DNA of 64,000 bases from Robertmurraya andreesenii (GCF_030813005.1 NZ_JAUSTU010000005.1:124001-188000); one strand, 5' to 3'. Positions 8,846 to 17,325 are shown, counted from the stretch's first letter. Translations and numbers: made by a program. The notes: a model not told the origin generated them from the sequence alone.

Positions 8846-8875
8846 TGAATGAGAAAGAAGCGAAACGCAAATACT
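8846..8875 (+). promoter_or_regulatory. Candidate sigma-G promoter for sspL
   Basis: TGAATG (8846-8851), a 17-bp spacer and AAATACT (8869-8875) approximate the forespore sigma-G consensus and lie 28 bp before the sspL start. The match is imperfect; the spore-protein context raises its likelihood. Confidence 0.4.
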
Positions 8876-8902
8876 TAAGCATGAGGAATGGAGGTGTTAA
8901 TT

Positions 8903-9046
8903 TTGGGGAGTATTAGTCATCGAACAAACAGAGGGAAGAAAGCACCTGGGGTCAATCCGCAAGGCTACGGCCAGGATGCTGAATTAACCGAGAACCCAAA
9001 AAGCAAACTGGAAAACCGGGCGAAAAAGAGCAATACAAAAATTTAA
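8903..9046 (+). CDS. sspL: Small acid-soluble spore protein L
   Basis: A 47-residue protein from a TTG start with GGAGG eight bases upstream. The C-terminal half (NPKSKLENRAKKSNTKI) is nearly identical in pattern to B. subtilis SspL, and the middle has the GVNPQGYGQD-like motif. SspL is a minor spore core protein made in the forespore; its exact role is unknown. It lies next to the convergent ypcP gene, as in B. subtilis. The product is a few residues longer than the B. subtilis protein because of its N-terminus (MGSISHRTNR). Confidence 0.92.
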   Translation: MGSISHRTNRGKKAPGVNPQGYGQDAELTENPKSKLENRAKKSNTKI

Positions 9047-9068
9047 GCAAGGCCCCTTTATCCCAAGT

Positions 9069-9101
9069 AAAAAGGGCTGCTCGACATGAGACAGCCCTTT
9101 A
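9069..9101. terminator. Bidirectional terminator between sspL and ypcP
   Basis: AAAGGGCTG (9071-9079) pairs with CAGCCCTTT (9092-9100) across a 12-base loop. The right arm overlaps the ypcP stop codon. Confidence 0.85.
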
Positions 9102-9992
9102 GCTTACATACTCCTCGTTCAATTGAAGGAAACGTGTCAATCCCTTAAATTCAACTTCAGCGAACTTCTCTTGTACCTTTTCCTGGTTAATCTTTAGCCT
9201 GGCCTCTTCCAATGAATACTGGATCGGAACCTCACAATGAATCTCCGCAAGCTTTCGGCTTAAATAGAGCATGTCCAGATCCTGCTCGATCTTTGTGCGC
9301 TGTCCCTTTGGAAGCTGGTGAAGATTGGAAATAATTCCTTCCACATGCTCAAATTCCTTGATCAGCTTTAATGCTGTTTTTTCACCAATCCCTTTAACCC
9401 CAGGGTAATTATCACTAGGGTCACCCATCAAAGCCTTCACATCAATCATTTGCTGGGGAAGAATTCCCTTCTCTTCGAAAAAGCTATCCTTCGTATGAAC
9501 TAAATAGTTTCCAAAGCCTTTTTGAAGGAGAGTCACCTTGATCCGTTCATCTAACAGCTGAAGAATATCTCGATCTCCTGTCAATATATTAACATGAATG
9601 TCTTCATCTATATTTTTAGCAATCGTCCCGATGCAATCATCTGCTTCAAAGCCAGCAAGACCGATGTTCGGGATATCAAATGCCTCCACTACCTCTTTGA
9701 CAAGGTCAAACTGTGGAATTAGCTCAACTGGTGCTTCGCCACGATTTGCTTTGTAGCCGTCAAACATTTCCGTTCGGAAGGTTTGGCTACCCATGTCCCA
9801 GCAAACTGCCACATGACTTGGTCGAAAGGAAGAAAAAGCCGTAAGCATATGCTTCACAAATCCCTGTACTGCATTGGTAGGGACACCCTTTGAATTAATC
9901 ATAAATTGTCCTGTAACCGCAGTCGCATAAAAGGCACGAAACAAAAGTGCCATTCCATCTACGAGCATGAGAGAATGATTTTGTTTATCCAT
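9099..9992 (-). CDS. ypcP: 5'-3' exonuclease (PolI exonuclease-like), YpcP
   Basis: A 297-residue FEN/PolI-type 5'-3' exonuclease that removes RNA primers or flaps. ATG at 9992 follows GGAGGGACATA; the frame stays open 18 codons upstream without a ribosome site. The N-terminal metal site begins with LMLVDGMALLFRAF. The acidic cluster lies around residues 115-150 (GFEADDCIG, LTGDRDILQL), and the helix-hairpin-helix region is around 185-215 (GDPSDNYPGVKGIGEKTA). Length matches B. subtilis YpcP, a non-essential enzyme overlapping with the PolA exonuclease. Neighbours sspL and dynA are conserved. Confidence 0.92.
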   Translation of the reverse strand: MDKQNHSLMLVDGMALLFRAFYATAVTGQFMINSKGVPTNAVQGFVKHMLTAFSSFRPSHVAVCWDMGSQTFRTEMFDGYKANRGEAPVELIPQFDLVKEVVEAFDIPNIGLAGFEADDCIGTIAKNIDEDIHVNILTGDRDILQLLDERIKVTLLQKGFGNYLVHTKDSFFEEKGILPQQMIDVKALMGDPSDNYPGVKGIGEKTALKLIKEFEHVEGIISNLHQLPKGQRTKIEQDLDMLYLSRKLAEIHCEVPIQYSLEEARLKINQEKVQEKFAEVEFKGLTRFLQLNEEYVS

Positions 9993-10092
9993 TATGTCCC
10001 TCCACTTCATAATCATAAATATGATTATATCACAATTAGCCCTCATGCAGATGAATAAGTGTTTTTCCTTTGCTAGCCGTTCCTCGCTATAT

Positions 10093-13000
10093 TTAACCTT
10101 TAAGTTCTCTCTCTATTTCTATTAGCTCCTCAACCGGGTAATTATTGCTCAATGTTGCATACATTCCCTCATAATACTCTGTGCTTTCTTCTAGGAATTG
10201 CTGGAGAAGCGCTTGGAACTCTTTTTCAAATTCAGCCGTATAGAATGTCTTTAGCCTTTCCTTCTCTTCATTTATATACTGCTCGGAAGGCTGCTGCAAG
10301 ACCTCGTTTAGCGCATCCTGCAAGAAGCGCTTTTCATTCTTTTCAAAAAAGGCTTTTGGATTTTTGAACAAGGATAGTACCTTCTTGAATAAATCTCTGT
10401 CAAGGGATTGAAAAGCCTGCTCAAAGGAGAGGGTATCTATTTCCTTCATTTGATAGCGACTGAATGACAATTCCTCGTTAAGCTTACATAAATCCTTTGT
10501 CATTGCCTGATGATATTCATCAAGCAGCTTTGCCATGAATGCTTCAATCCTTAAAGTGGTCGCCCTTAATTCCTGAGCGAAATCAAACCCAAAGTCAAGG
10601 AGGAACTCCTCTAAGGCTTGCTGGAGGGCTTTTTTCAAATTTCTCCCGTCATCCCTTAGCACTGTTGGATTGAAGGATTCCTTAAAGAAATCATTGAACC
10701 TGAAAAACACTCTTTGCTTAATGTAAAAGGTCAATTCTTCAATTTCCTGATGCAATCTATGAACAAACGCATCTGGATCAGCCTTTTTTAGTAGCTCCTG
10801 AAGCTCGTGATGCTCCTTCTCTAATGCCAGCTTCTTCCTCTGCTTCAGTTCATTCCCCTCACTCGCAGAATGGATAAAGGTTCGTAGCTGTTCAAGGCCT
10901 CTCTCCCATTCAACTAGGCTCGAGTTGATCGCCATATCTGATAAATCATGGGTAATAAAGGAGTAGAAGCTCTCTTCAAAGGCTTGAATTCCAGAATGGC
11001 CTAGTGAGCCCTCCTCTTTTTCCTTTATAGCAAGAAGACTGGAAACTGGGAAAAGGGTTGGTTTCCTGATTCCGTAAAGAACAAGCTGATCATGTACATA
11101 GGTCAGGACATCATTTTTCTCCTCTTCACTGTTTGCCAAATCTACCGCATTAACGATAAAGAACATTTTGTCTAGTTCAAATGAGTCCTTCACCCGACCA
11201 AGCTGAATGAGAAATTCACGGTCTGCCTTGGAAAAAGCATGATTGTAATAGGTCACAAACAAAATCGCATCCGAATTCTTGATATAGTCAAAGGCAACCC
11301 CGGTATGTCTCGCATTAATGGAGTCTGCTCCAGGGGTGTCGACAAGGGTAATTCCTTTTCTAGTTAGCTCACAGTCATAATGAACCTCAATTAAATCAAC
11401 AAGACAGGATTTTTCCTCATTGGCCACAAATTCCCGGAAGGTTGTGACATCTGTGATCAATGTTTCGCCTAAGCTGTTACGATAGGCCTCAAAGCCTTTG
11501 TGAAAGGCAGCAAGAAAAGAAAAATGGGTTTTATCATGAACATCAAGGTCTTGTACCCCATCCATCAACCGATTAATTTGTGTTAAAGCCTCGTCAAAAT
11601 CACTAGCCGTCCTATCGAAGGCAGCGAGCGAGCGAGCGACATCGTTAAATAAAGCTGCTTTTGACTTAAGCCGTACCTTCACAGTACCATGTGGGTTATT
11701 CTCATCCGTTGGCATGATTTTATTGATGGCTGCTGTCGTCGGATTAGGTGAAACCGGCAATAGCTTTTCTCCTATTAGGCTGTTCGCAAAGGAGGATTTT
11801 CCTGCACTAAATGCTCCGAAAAGGGCCACTGTAAAGCTCTGCTTTTCAAGACGGTCCGCTTTTTCAAGGAGCAAATTCGAAATCTTCTTAAAGCCTGGAA
11901 TAGATATGAGAGCCTGTGCTGATTTTCTCAGCTTTTGAACCGTTGATTTCCGTCGTTCCGCATCTTGAGAATGGTTATTTTTTGTTGGTGCTTCCTCTTC
12001 AGCGAACATTTCCTTGACCCTTTCTTGTTCAACAGGTTCCTCCATTTCCTGCTTATTTACGATTTCAATTTGAACATTCTCATGCAAAAGTTCAGCCAAA
12101 TCGGAAGTTTGTTCTATAAGCTCTCCATTAAGCATTTGCTCCATCCGAATCATGCTCGCCGTTTGAAGCTCTAAAAGAAGCTGCTTCCCTTTCCAAGCAT
12201 CAAGATAAAGAGTATACTGTGCTAGTTCTTTTTCAAGCTTTAAGCTTTCCTGTTTGAATTGTTTGCGAAGGAGCTCAAGATAGGCATCTCCCCATAATCT
12301 TGATTGCTGACGCGCCACTTTTTTGGCATTCTCGGCTACCTCAGCCGTATAATGAAGCACATATTCGCCGGATAGTCTCGCCCCGGACTTAACCGCTCCA
12401 GCGAGATCTTCCATTGTTATTGGAACTGAAAAATCTTGAATCCTACTTAGTAAAACAGAATCGTTTATTTCCTCTTCCTTCACCGTTCGGTTCAGGAGCT
12501 CCTTTAAATGCCAGGTGAGCTGGGAGGTCACTTTCTCCTTGAAGTCTGTGAAGAATCTCTCTAGCCTTACCTGTCTCTCCTGTTCGGTCTTCTGTTTGGA
12601 AAAGAATAATCCAACCTTAAAATCATCCTGTGCTGATTGGAGATACTTTTCCGCAAGCTCCCTCGTTTCAAAAGGCATAAGATAGGCATTCTTGAGAATA
12701 GACTCTACCGCTTCATCGAAAGCCTTCTCCTTCCTTTCAAGAACGGAGGAGATATTGTTCAGTGCCTGGGATAATTCCTCTACACGTTCAGGAAGATAGT
12801 CCTGTTCTTCCACTGGAAGCTCTGCCAATTGTGCTTCATAGGAATCAAGCTGTTCCTGGTCACGTGCTTTTAAAAATTGGTCATGCTCCTCTGTGAGCTT
12901 TCTTAATGAGTGGAGTACCGATACTTTCAGGAGCGAGGCCCTATCATCCCATTTGGAATGGATAAATTGCTGCAGTCGAGAAAAGTCATTATACGGATGC

Positions 13001-13734
13001 TGTTCCTCTTTTAAACTTGTGTAAAAAATTTCAGCGGGCTGAACTCCCCAAGCGGCAAAGGAATCCTTCACACTTGTCTGGAATTCCGCGAAGCTTAGTT
13101 CGTCCTCTCTATGCTTATCAATTTGATTGATTACGAGGTAGACTTCCTTCCCTGCCTGAGTTAATTCACGTGTAAACAGAAAATTCAACTCTGATTGAAC
13201 ATGGTTATAATCCATGACATAGAACACTAGATCGGCCAAATGCAGCGCTGATTCCGTCGCAAGGGCGTGGGCGTCATCGGTTGAATCAATGCCTGGTGTA
13301 TCCATAATACATGCATCCGCTGGTAATTTATCGGTTGCATGGCTAATTTCGATCGATTGGATGGAATCCCCATCCTTGCAGTAGGTTTTGACCTTTTCAT
13401 AGTTGTATGGTGCTGGATAAAGGAGGGGATTCCCCTCTTTAAAATTCACTCTTGCATATTCTTTTCCCGATTTTATTTTGACGAGGTTTGCACTCGTTGG
13501 AATCGGGCTTGAAGGCAACAGATTTTCCCCAATAATCCTGTTGATCATGCTCGACTTCCCCGCAGAAAAATGTCCGCAAAAGGCGATCGCATATTCCTGA
13601 TGATGAAGTTTGATAAGCAGCTGTTTTGCCTTTTCCGCCGTTTCCTCATCCCCATTAGCCTGAAAAAAATGATGCAAAGAAGCAATTTTTTCCTCCATTG
13701 CTTTTACATCCATCTGTGAAGCCGTTTCAATCAT
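10093..13734 (-). CDS. dynA: Two-headed bacterial dynamin DynA
   Basis: A 1213-residue cytoplasmic GTPase made of two fused dynamin-like halves, close to the length of B. subtilis DynA. The first P-loop is GHFSAGKSS at residues 54-62 with switch motif DTPGID; the second is GAFSAGKSS near residue 640 with DTPGAD. Long coiled-coil stalk regions follow each GTPase domain (about 270-590 and 920-1200). DynA tethers and fuses membranes in trans and helps repair membranes damaged by phage, antibiotics or division stress. ATG at 13734 follows AAGGGGTATAGAAA. It is flanked by ypcP and, upstream, the bps genes, with a terminator between them. Both halves appear intact. Confidence 0.95.
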   Translation of the reverse strand: MIETASQMDVKAMEEKIASLHHFFQANGDEETAEKAKQLLIKLHHQEYAIAFCGHFSAGKSSMINRIIGENLLPSSPIPTSANLVKIKSGKEYARVNFKEGNPLLYPAPYNYEKVKTYCKDGDSIQSIEISHATDKLPADACIMDTPGIDSTDDAHALATESALHLADLVFYVMDYNHVQSELNFLFTRELTQAGKEVYLVINQIDKHREDELSFAEFQTSVKDSFAAWGVQPAEIFYTSLKEEQHPYNDFSRLQQFIHSKWDDRASLLKVSVLHSLRKLTEEHDQFLKARDQEQLDSYEAQLAELPVEEQDYLPERVEELSQALNNISSVLERKEKAFDEAVESILKNAYLMPFETRELAEKYLQSAQDDFKVGLFFSKQKTEQERQVRLERFFTDFKEKVTSQLTWHLKELLNRTVKEEEINDSVLLSRIQDFSVPITMEDLAGAVKSGARLSGEYVLHYTAEVAENAKKVARQQSRLWGDAYLELLRKQFKQESLKLEKELAQYTLYLDAWKGKQLLLELQTASMIRMEQMLNGELIEQTSDLAELLHENVQIEIVNKQEMEEPVEQERVKEMFAEEEAPTKNNHSQDAERRKSTVQKLRKSAQALISIPGFKKISNLLLEKADRLEKQSFTVALFGAFSAGKSSFANSLIGEKLLPVSPNPTTAAINKIMPTDENNPHGTVKVRLKSKAALFNDVARSLAAFDRTASDFDEALTQINRLMDGVQDLDVHDKTHFSFLAAFHKGFEAYRNSLGETLITDVTTFREFVANEEKSCLVDLIEVHYDCELTRKGITLVDTPGADSINARHTGVAFDYIKNSDAILFVTYYNHAFSKADREFLIQLGRVKDSFELDKMFFIVNAVDLANSEEEKNDVLTYVHDQLVLYGIRKPTLFPVSSLLAIKEKEEGSLGHSGIQAFEESFYSFITHDLSDMAINSSLVEWERGLEQLRTFIHSASEGNELKQRKKLALEKEHHELQELLKKADPDAFVHRLHQEIEELTFYIKQRVFFRFNDFFKESFNPTVLRDDGRNLKKALQQALEEFLLDFGFDFAQELRATTLRIEAFMAKLLDEYHQAMTKDLCKLNEELSFSRYQMKEIDTLSFEQAFQSLDRDLFKKVLSLFKNPKAFFEKNEKRFLQDALNEVLQQPSEQYINEEKERLKTFYTAEFEKEFQALLQQFLEESTEYYEGMYATLSNNYPVEELIEIERELKG

Positions 13735-13812
13735 TTTCTATACCCCTTATATGTTCGTAATTGATCCCATTATATTTTAACTGATCTGTCTCCATATTTC
13801 TTATAAAAATAG

Positions 13813-13840
13813 AAAAAAACTAGATCCTTTAGGACCTAGC
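13813..13840 (-). terminator. Intrinsic terminator after the 41-residue ORF
   Basis: On the minus strand, CTAGGTCCT and AGGATCTAG pair with one mismatch and a two-base loop, followed by seven T residues. It ends the bpsA-bpsB-small-ORF transcript. Confidence 0.75.
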
Positions 13841-13851
13841 TCTATAACAAA

Positions 13852-13977
13852 TTATTTTGACTGTATGGTTGATGGCTTATTCACATGATTCAATACATGC
13901 TTCATTACAAAGGAATAAACGACTATGGTTGACACGATAAAGACAGACACCATATGTAACACATCCTTTTCACTCAT
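13852..13977 (-). CDS. Candidate 41-residue single-span membrane protein
   Basis: A short frame starting MSEKDVLHMVSVFIV at ATG 13977, with one hydrophobic stretch (about residues 7-26) followed by a basic tail (MKHVLNHVNKPS). The upstream sequence AAAAGAG is only a weak ribosome site. Support comes from position: it lies 84 bp after bpsB on the same strand and ends 12 bp before a good terminator, so a transcript should cover it. No family is recognised. If real, it would be a small membrane protein made with the alkylpyrone genes. Confidence 0.45.
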   Translation of the reverse strand: MSEKDVLHMVSVFIVSTIVVYSFVMKHVLNHVNKPSTIQSK

Positions 13978-14061
13978 TTAAACTCTTTTATCTTTTGATT
14001 TTTCAGCTCACTTACAATTTATCACGAATGATAATCATTTTCAACATCTACTTCGAAATGT

Positions 14062-14622
14062 TCACTCTTTTTTCATAACAGGGATAAGTCGCCTCTTCCC
14101 CTCAAATATTTCATCGTACTCTGTCAACCTTGCGAGTGCAGCCTCTTCCATTGGAATTCGTACAGATAATATCGCAACATTCAGTAAACTGAAGAGAATC
14201 GCTGTAAAGTAAGCCTGATACATACAAGGGATAATGATAAATTCAAGAGTGACGATCAGATAGTTCGGATGCCTTATATAGCGATACAATCCCCTTTTGA
14301 CCAATTTCGCATTTGGAAGAATCAATATTTTCGTATTCCAATATTTCCCCAAGGTAAAAATAATCCATATTCGCCCGATTTGAGTGATCACAAAGAAAAT
14401 CACAAGAAGTGGCCAGACTGGCGAAAGAGTTCGGTGAAATGCTAATACCTCTGCCATCATGACTACAAAAAATAACCCATGAATCATGACCATGTACGGA
14501 TAATGGGACTGACCGACCTCGACTGCCCCCAAACTCTTGACCCAGGCTTCATTTCTTTTGGCAATTATTAGCTCTATCAACCGCTGAAATATAACGAAAC
14601 CAATAAATAACCAAAACATCAT
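14062..14622 (-). CDS. bpsB: Isoprenylcysteine carboxyl methyltransferase-like protein (alkylpyrone O-methyltransferase)
   Basis: A membrane methyltransferase of about 186 residues with four or five hydrophobic helices and the ICMT signature GLYRYIRHPNYLI near residue 115. In B. subtilis, BpsB (YpbQ) methylates alkylpyrones made by BpsA. The start is tightly coupled to bpsA: an ATG at 14622 overlaps the bpsA stop (ATGA), while the next ATG at 14619 is better spaced from AAGGTGG, so either may be used. Gene order bpsA-bpsB matches B. subtilis. Products are methylated tri/tetraketide pyrones of the envelope; their biological role is unsettled. Confidence 0.88.
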   Translation of the reverse strand: MMFWLFIGFVIFQRLIELIIAKRNEAWVKSLGAVEVGQSHYPYMVMIHGLFFVVMMAEVLAFHRTLSPVWPLLVIFFVITQIGRIWIIFTLGKYWNTKILILPNAKLVKRGLYRYIRHPNYLIVTLEFIIIPCMYQAYFTAILFSLLNVAILSVRIPMEEAALARLTEYDEIFEGKRRLIPVMKKE

Positions 14623-15704
14623 ACCCACCTTAAAAGGAGAAGCTCTGAACTGAAGCCAGGTCCAAGGGCAGCGGCCAAACCGAGTTCTCCTTCCTTGCCA
14701 ATTTCCATGAATCTTTTCAGTACATAAAGGATGGTTACCGATGACATGTTTCCAAAATTCCTTAATACCTCACGGGAAATTTGCGTCTTATCGGGTAATA
14801 TGGAGAGGGATGTTTCATAGGCGTCCAACACCTTTTTACCACCTGGATGAGCGATGAAATGCTCCATATCGGAGATTTTATGATCATGCTGGGATAGAAA
14901 ATAGTCTACTGTCTCCTTCAGCTCCCCTTCAATTATGGTGGGGATATCCCTGGAGAACACGACAAATAATCCCTCGTCTTTCACATCCCAGCCCATGACA
15001 TCGATGGAATCCTTCATCGTGGTCGAATGGGTGGAGAGAATGGCAGGAACACTTTCAACTCTTTGCCGTTTTTTCCGATCAAATTTATCTCCAGCTAGAA
15101 GAGCACAGGACACTCCATCTGCGAATAGAGAGGTGCCGATCAGATTGCTTTTGGAAAGGTCACCGGGCTGGAAGGTTAAGCTGCAGAACTCCACGGCTAA
15201 TACTAGCACAAGTGCATTCGGATAGGCCTGGCAGTATTCAAATGCGCGGGCTAGTCCAGATGCTCCACCTGCACAGCCTAAGCCCCATATCGGAATTCTT
15301 TTCGTATGAGGTGAAAAAGGAAGCTGATTCATGATTCTTGCCTCGATACTTGGCGTTGAAATTCCTGTGCTTGAAATGAAGAATATGGCATCAATCTCTT
15401 CGTAGTCAATTGGCTCAAGAAGGAATTTTTCCTGCTGAAGACATACCTGAATTGCCTTCGCTCCTAATTCCACAGCCTGTTCGATATACGCGTTATTTTT
15501 CTCTTCAAACGTTCTATCAGATTTATACCATTCTATTTCTTTAACAAAAAAACGGGCATCAACCTGTCCATGCTGAAAAATTTTTAGCAGCCGATCGATA
15601 TCCTTAAAGGTAGTTGAAAAAAGATTTCGTGAAAACTCCATCGCTTCCTTCTGAGTGAGCTTAAAGGGAGGGGAGATTTCTCCAATAGACAGTATCGTGG
15701 GCAT
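14619..15704 (-). CDS. bpsA: Type III polyketide synthase (chalcone/stilbene synthase family)
   Basis: A 361-residue thiolase-fold enzyme that extends long-chain acyl-CoA with malonyl-CoA to give alkylpyrones. The catalytic triad is present: Cys144 (GLGCAGGASG), His286 (HPGGKK) and Asn319 (NFGNMSS). ATG at 15704 follows AAGGAG, eight bases upstream, and gives the usual family length. The same frame remains open for 56 codons upstream, but that ATG has no ribosome site. The gene forms an overlapping pair with bpsB. Next in the conserved order, B. subtilis has purine genes (pbuX-xpt), whereas here an accessory block begins. Confidence 0.92.
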   Translation of the reverse strand: MPTILSIGEISPPFKLTQKEAMEFSRNLFSTTFKDIDRLLKIFQHGQVDARFFVKEIEWYKSDRTFEEKNNAYIEQAVELGAKAIQVCLQQEKFLLEPIDYEEIDAIFFISSTGISTPSIEARIMNQLPFSPHTKRIPIWGLGCAGGASGLARAFEYCQAYPNALVLVLAVEFCSLTFQPGDLSKSNLIGTSLFADGVSCALLAGDKFDRKKRQRVESVPAILSTHSTTMKDSIDVMGWDVKDEGLFVVFSRDIPTIIEGELKETVDYFLSQHDHKISDMEHFIAHPGGKKVLDAYETSLSILPDKTQISREVLRNFGNMSSVTILYVLKRFMEIGKEGELGLAAALGPGFSSELLLLRWV

Positions 15705-15985
15705 CCACATCTCTCCTTCATACAAGGATTCTGAAATATCTATATGGTTACCTTTTCCAAATCCGTTAGAATTATGCAAAAAAAACTTCCCCCAATCGAA
15801 ATTGAAGGAAGTCCATTGTTTTGAAGGATTGTTGTGCTCCTTTATTATAATTGGAATCCTAGCAAACTTCATCTATTAAACTTTTCCAGATCAAGTTTTT
15901 TATATTTAGTTACAATTCGTACTTTCAGATCAACATAGATATGGTACTATTAATTAATAGTAATTAAGTAGTGGGGGAATGTTTC

Positions 15986-16441
15986 GTGACTTTAACAAAA
16001 AGCATTACAGATATTTTAAATGGGACTATTGAATCAGTTAAAGCGGTCCTTCCATTTGAAATAAAGATAGACAAGCCTTCTTTATTCACACAACCTTTTA
16101 CCCAGCATTCAATCGGGGTATTAATAGGGATGACGGGTGATGTGCGTGGGAGAGTGATCATTGATGGTGAGGAAGAGATTTTCGGAAAAATCGGCGAGGG
16201 AATGTTTGGAATGTTCCTCGAGGGTGAGATGCTTGAGTCCTTTGCTGGTGAGTTAGGCAATATGATCGCTGGTAACTTATCCACAACTATTTCTCAAAGA
16301 GGCTTTGAAATGGATATTACTCCCCCAACTGTTTTCGTGGGTCAAACTAAAATATATGGATTTAACCGTGCCTTCCGTCTGCCCGTCCATATTGCAAATG
16401 TAGGAATAATGGAGATTGTTTTAGCGGTGGAATTAGACTAG
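15986..16441 (+). CDS. CheX-like chemotaxis phosphatase domain protein
   Basis: A 151-residue single-domain protein of the CheC/CheX/FliY phosphatase fold. GTG at 15986 follows GGGGGA at good spacing; a GTG 15 bp earlier lies in that ribosome site. The active-site helix GELGNMIAGN carries the Glu89-x-x-Asn92 pair that CheX uses to dephosphorylate CheY-P. The remainder (RGRVIIDGEE, PVHIANVGIMEIVLAVELD) fits the beta-sheet dimer. No other chemotaxis gene is nearby, so its partner response regulator must be encoded elsewhere. Such lone CheX proteins are common in Bacillaceae. A promoter must lie within the 280 bp between it and bpsA. Confidence 0.82.
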   Translation: MTLTKSITDILNGTIESVKAVLPFEIKIDKPSLFTQPFTQHSIGVLIGMTGDVRGRVIIDGEEEIFGKIGEGMFGMFLEGEMLESFAGELGNMIAGNLSTTISQRGFEMDITPPTVFVGQTKIYGFNRAFRLPVHIANVGIMEIVLAVELD

Positions 16442-16460
16442 GCATATATTCAAATAAGCC

Positions 16461-16494
16461 AAAAAAGTGCAGTTGACCGCTGCACTTTTTTATT
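16461..16494. terminator. Bidirectional terminator between CheX and zinc-ribbon genes
   Basis: AAAAAAGTGCAG pairs with CTGCACTTTTTT around a short loop, with A and T tracts on the two sides. Confidence 0.88.
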
Positions 16495-16638
16495 TTAGTT
16501 ATTGGGTGTAAAATCATTTGAAGATGGCTGATTTTGTACTTCAATCCATATTTTATTTTTCACAGATGCACCACATGCCGTACATCGTTCTTGCCCGTCA
16601 TATAAAAGACGACAATGATCACAATAATATTTCTCCAT
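16495..16638 (-). CDS. Small zinc-ribbon protein (47 residues)
   Basis: A short frame from ATG 16638 that encodes MEKYYCDHCRLLYDG and a second CxxC (CTAC at 19-22), making a compact two-knuckle zinc ribbon, then a polar tail rich in Asn/Gln. GAGTGG lies four to five bases upstream of the start, and the frame ends exactly at the shared terminator. These features favour a real gene, although I recognise no named family. It is convergent with CheX and divergent from the 75-residue CxxC gene. A metal-binding role is inferred from the cysteines only. Confidence 0.6.
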   Translation of the reverse strand: MEKYYCDHCRLLYDGQERCTACGASVKNKIWIEVQNQPSSNDFTPNN

Positions 16639-16765
16639 ATAACCACTCACTTCATACAGAATTTGTTGATATCTTATTTTATTATAGAAAGCAATCGACT
16701 GTGATTAGTTTGTAACTGACCTTTCCCCTTAAGAAAGAAATTAAACCACTTTTTAATCTTACAAT

Positions 16766-16808
16766 TGTGAGGTAAATCATATTGTAAACAATTTGAACAT
16801 GCTAGAAT
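16766..16808 (+). promoter_or_regulatory. Crp/Fnr-type site and -10 of the 75-residue gene
   Basis: TGTGA (16766-16770), GGTAAA, then TCATA (16777-16781), one base off TCACA. TAGAAT (16803-16808) is centred 32 bp downstream of the palindrome centre. This is the least perfect of five such sites in the window but has the same geometry. Confidence 0.55.
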
Positions 16809-16830
16809 TCACTTAAGAGGTGAGTGAGTC

Positions 16831-17058
16831 TTGAAAGATACCTATACAACTCTAACTAATTTGATTCAAAGAATTAAGGAAGAGCATGCTATCGCACATC
16901 AAGCTTCAAATAAAAATGAAAACTCTGAGTATTGGCTTGGTCGGTTTGCTGTGACCCAAGAGCTCCTTAACTTTTTTGATAAACACAATCCAAAAAGACC
17001 CGGATACGATATTTGTAGAAGATGCATTTTGACGGATGATGAAATAAGAATCAAATAG
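16831..17058 (+). CDS. 75-residue CxxC protein of unknown function
   Basis: A small soluble protein, mostly helical and charged, starting at TTG 16831 after GAGGTGAGTGAG. The first 50 residues look like a helical hairpin (LTNLIQRIKEEHAIAH, WLGRFAVTQELLNFFDKH). The C-terminus has a CRRC motif (DICRRCILTDDE) that could bind a metal or Fe-S cluster with partners or act as a redox pair. No family is recognised. It sits alone between a Crp/Fnr-type promoter and a terminator, directly before the ba3 oxidase operon, which has the same promoter type. Co-regulation with respiration is inferred from that. Confidence 0.72.
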   Translation: MKDTYTTLTNLIQRIKEEHAIAHQASNKNENSEYWLGRFAVTQELLNFFDKHNPKRPGYDICRRCILTDDEIRIK

Positions 17059-17069
17059 AAGAATTTCCT

Positions 17070-17120
17070 AAACCCACTGAATTCCACTGATTACTGGAAA
17101 AGAAGTGGGTTTTCATTTTT
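17070..17120 (+). terminator. Intrinsic terminator of the 75-residue gene
   Basis: AAACCCACT (17070-17078) pairs with AGTGGGTTT (17104-17112) across a 25-base loop, followed by a T-rich run. It separates this gene from the oxidase promoter. Confidence 0.75.
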
Positions 17121-17158
17121 TTACATTCACAAAATGTTCACATTCCCTTGGAGTCCTA

Positions 17159-17201
17159 TGTGATTTAAATCACTGTTATATTAAGTTTTCACTACTAGGA
17201 T
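17159..17201 (+). promoter_or_regulatory. Crp/Fnr-type site and -10 of the ba3 oxidase operon
   Basis: TGTGA-TTTAAA-TCACT (17159-17174) is a near-perfect palindrome. TAGGAT (17196-17201) is centred 32 bp from its centre, placing the start of transcription near 17208 and the activator at about -41.5. There is no recognisable -35, as expected for a class II activated promoter. Confidence 0.72.
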
Positions 17202-17276
17202 GGTGTTTATATGAGTAATGAACAATTTGTGAAATCCTATATTCCATATGGATTCTCAAAAATTGTCTAGTATGAT

Positions 17277-17300
17277 GAAAATGTAATCATTTACATTTTC
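17277..17300 (+). other. Ten-base-pair hairpin in the ba3 operon leader
   Basis: GAAAATGTAA and TTACATTTTC are perfectly complementary across a TCAT loop. It lies 26 bp before the first start codon, upstream of AAAGGAG, and has no following T tract, so it is not a terminator. It could protect the 5' end or control translation. Confidence 0.5.
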
Positions 17301-17325
17301 TAAATATTCGAAAGGAGTGAGTGTT

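Noticed and set aside
15705..15872. In-frame extension of bpsA by 56 codons upstream
   Set aside because: The upstream ATG has no ribosome site, while the chosen ATG has AAGGAG at good spacing and yields the normal family length.
17211..17270. A 19-codon frame (MSNEQFVKSYIP...) in the ba3 operon leader, preceded by AGGATGG
   Set aside because: The AGGATGG is needed for the predicted -10 and lies upstream of the predicted transcription start, so it could not act as a ribosome site on that transcript. No conserved pattern is visible.
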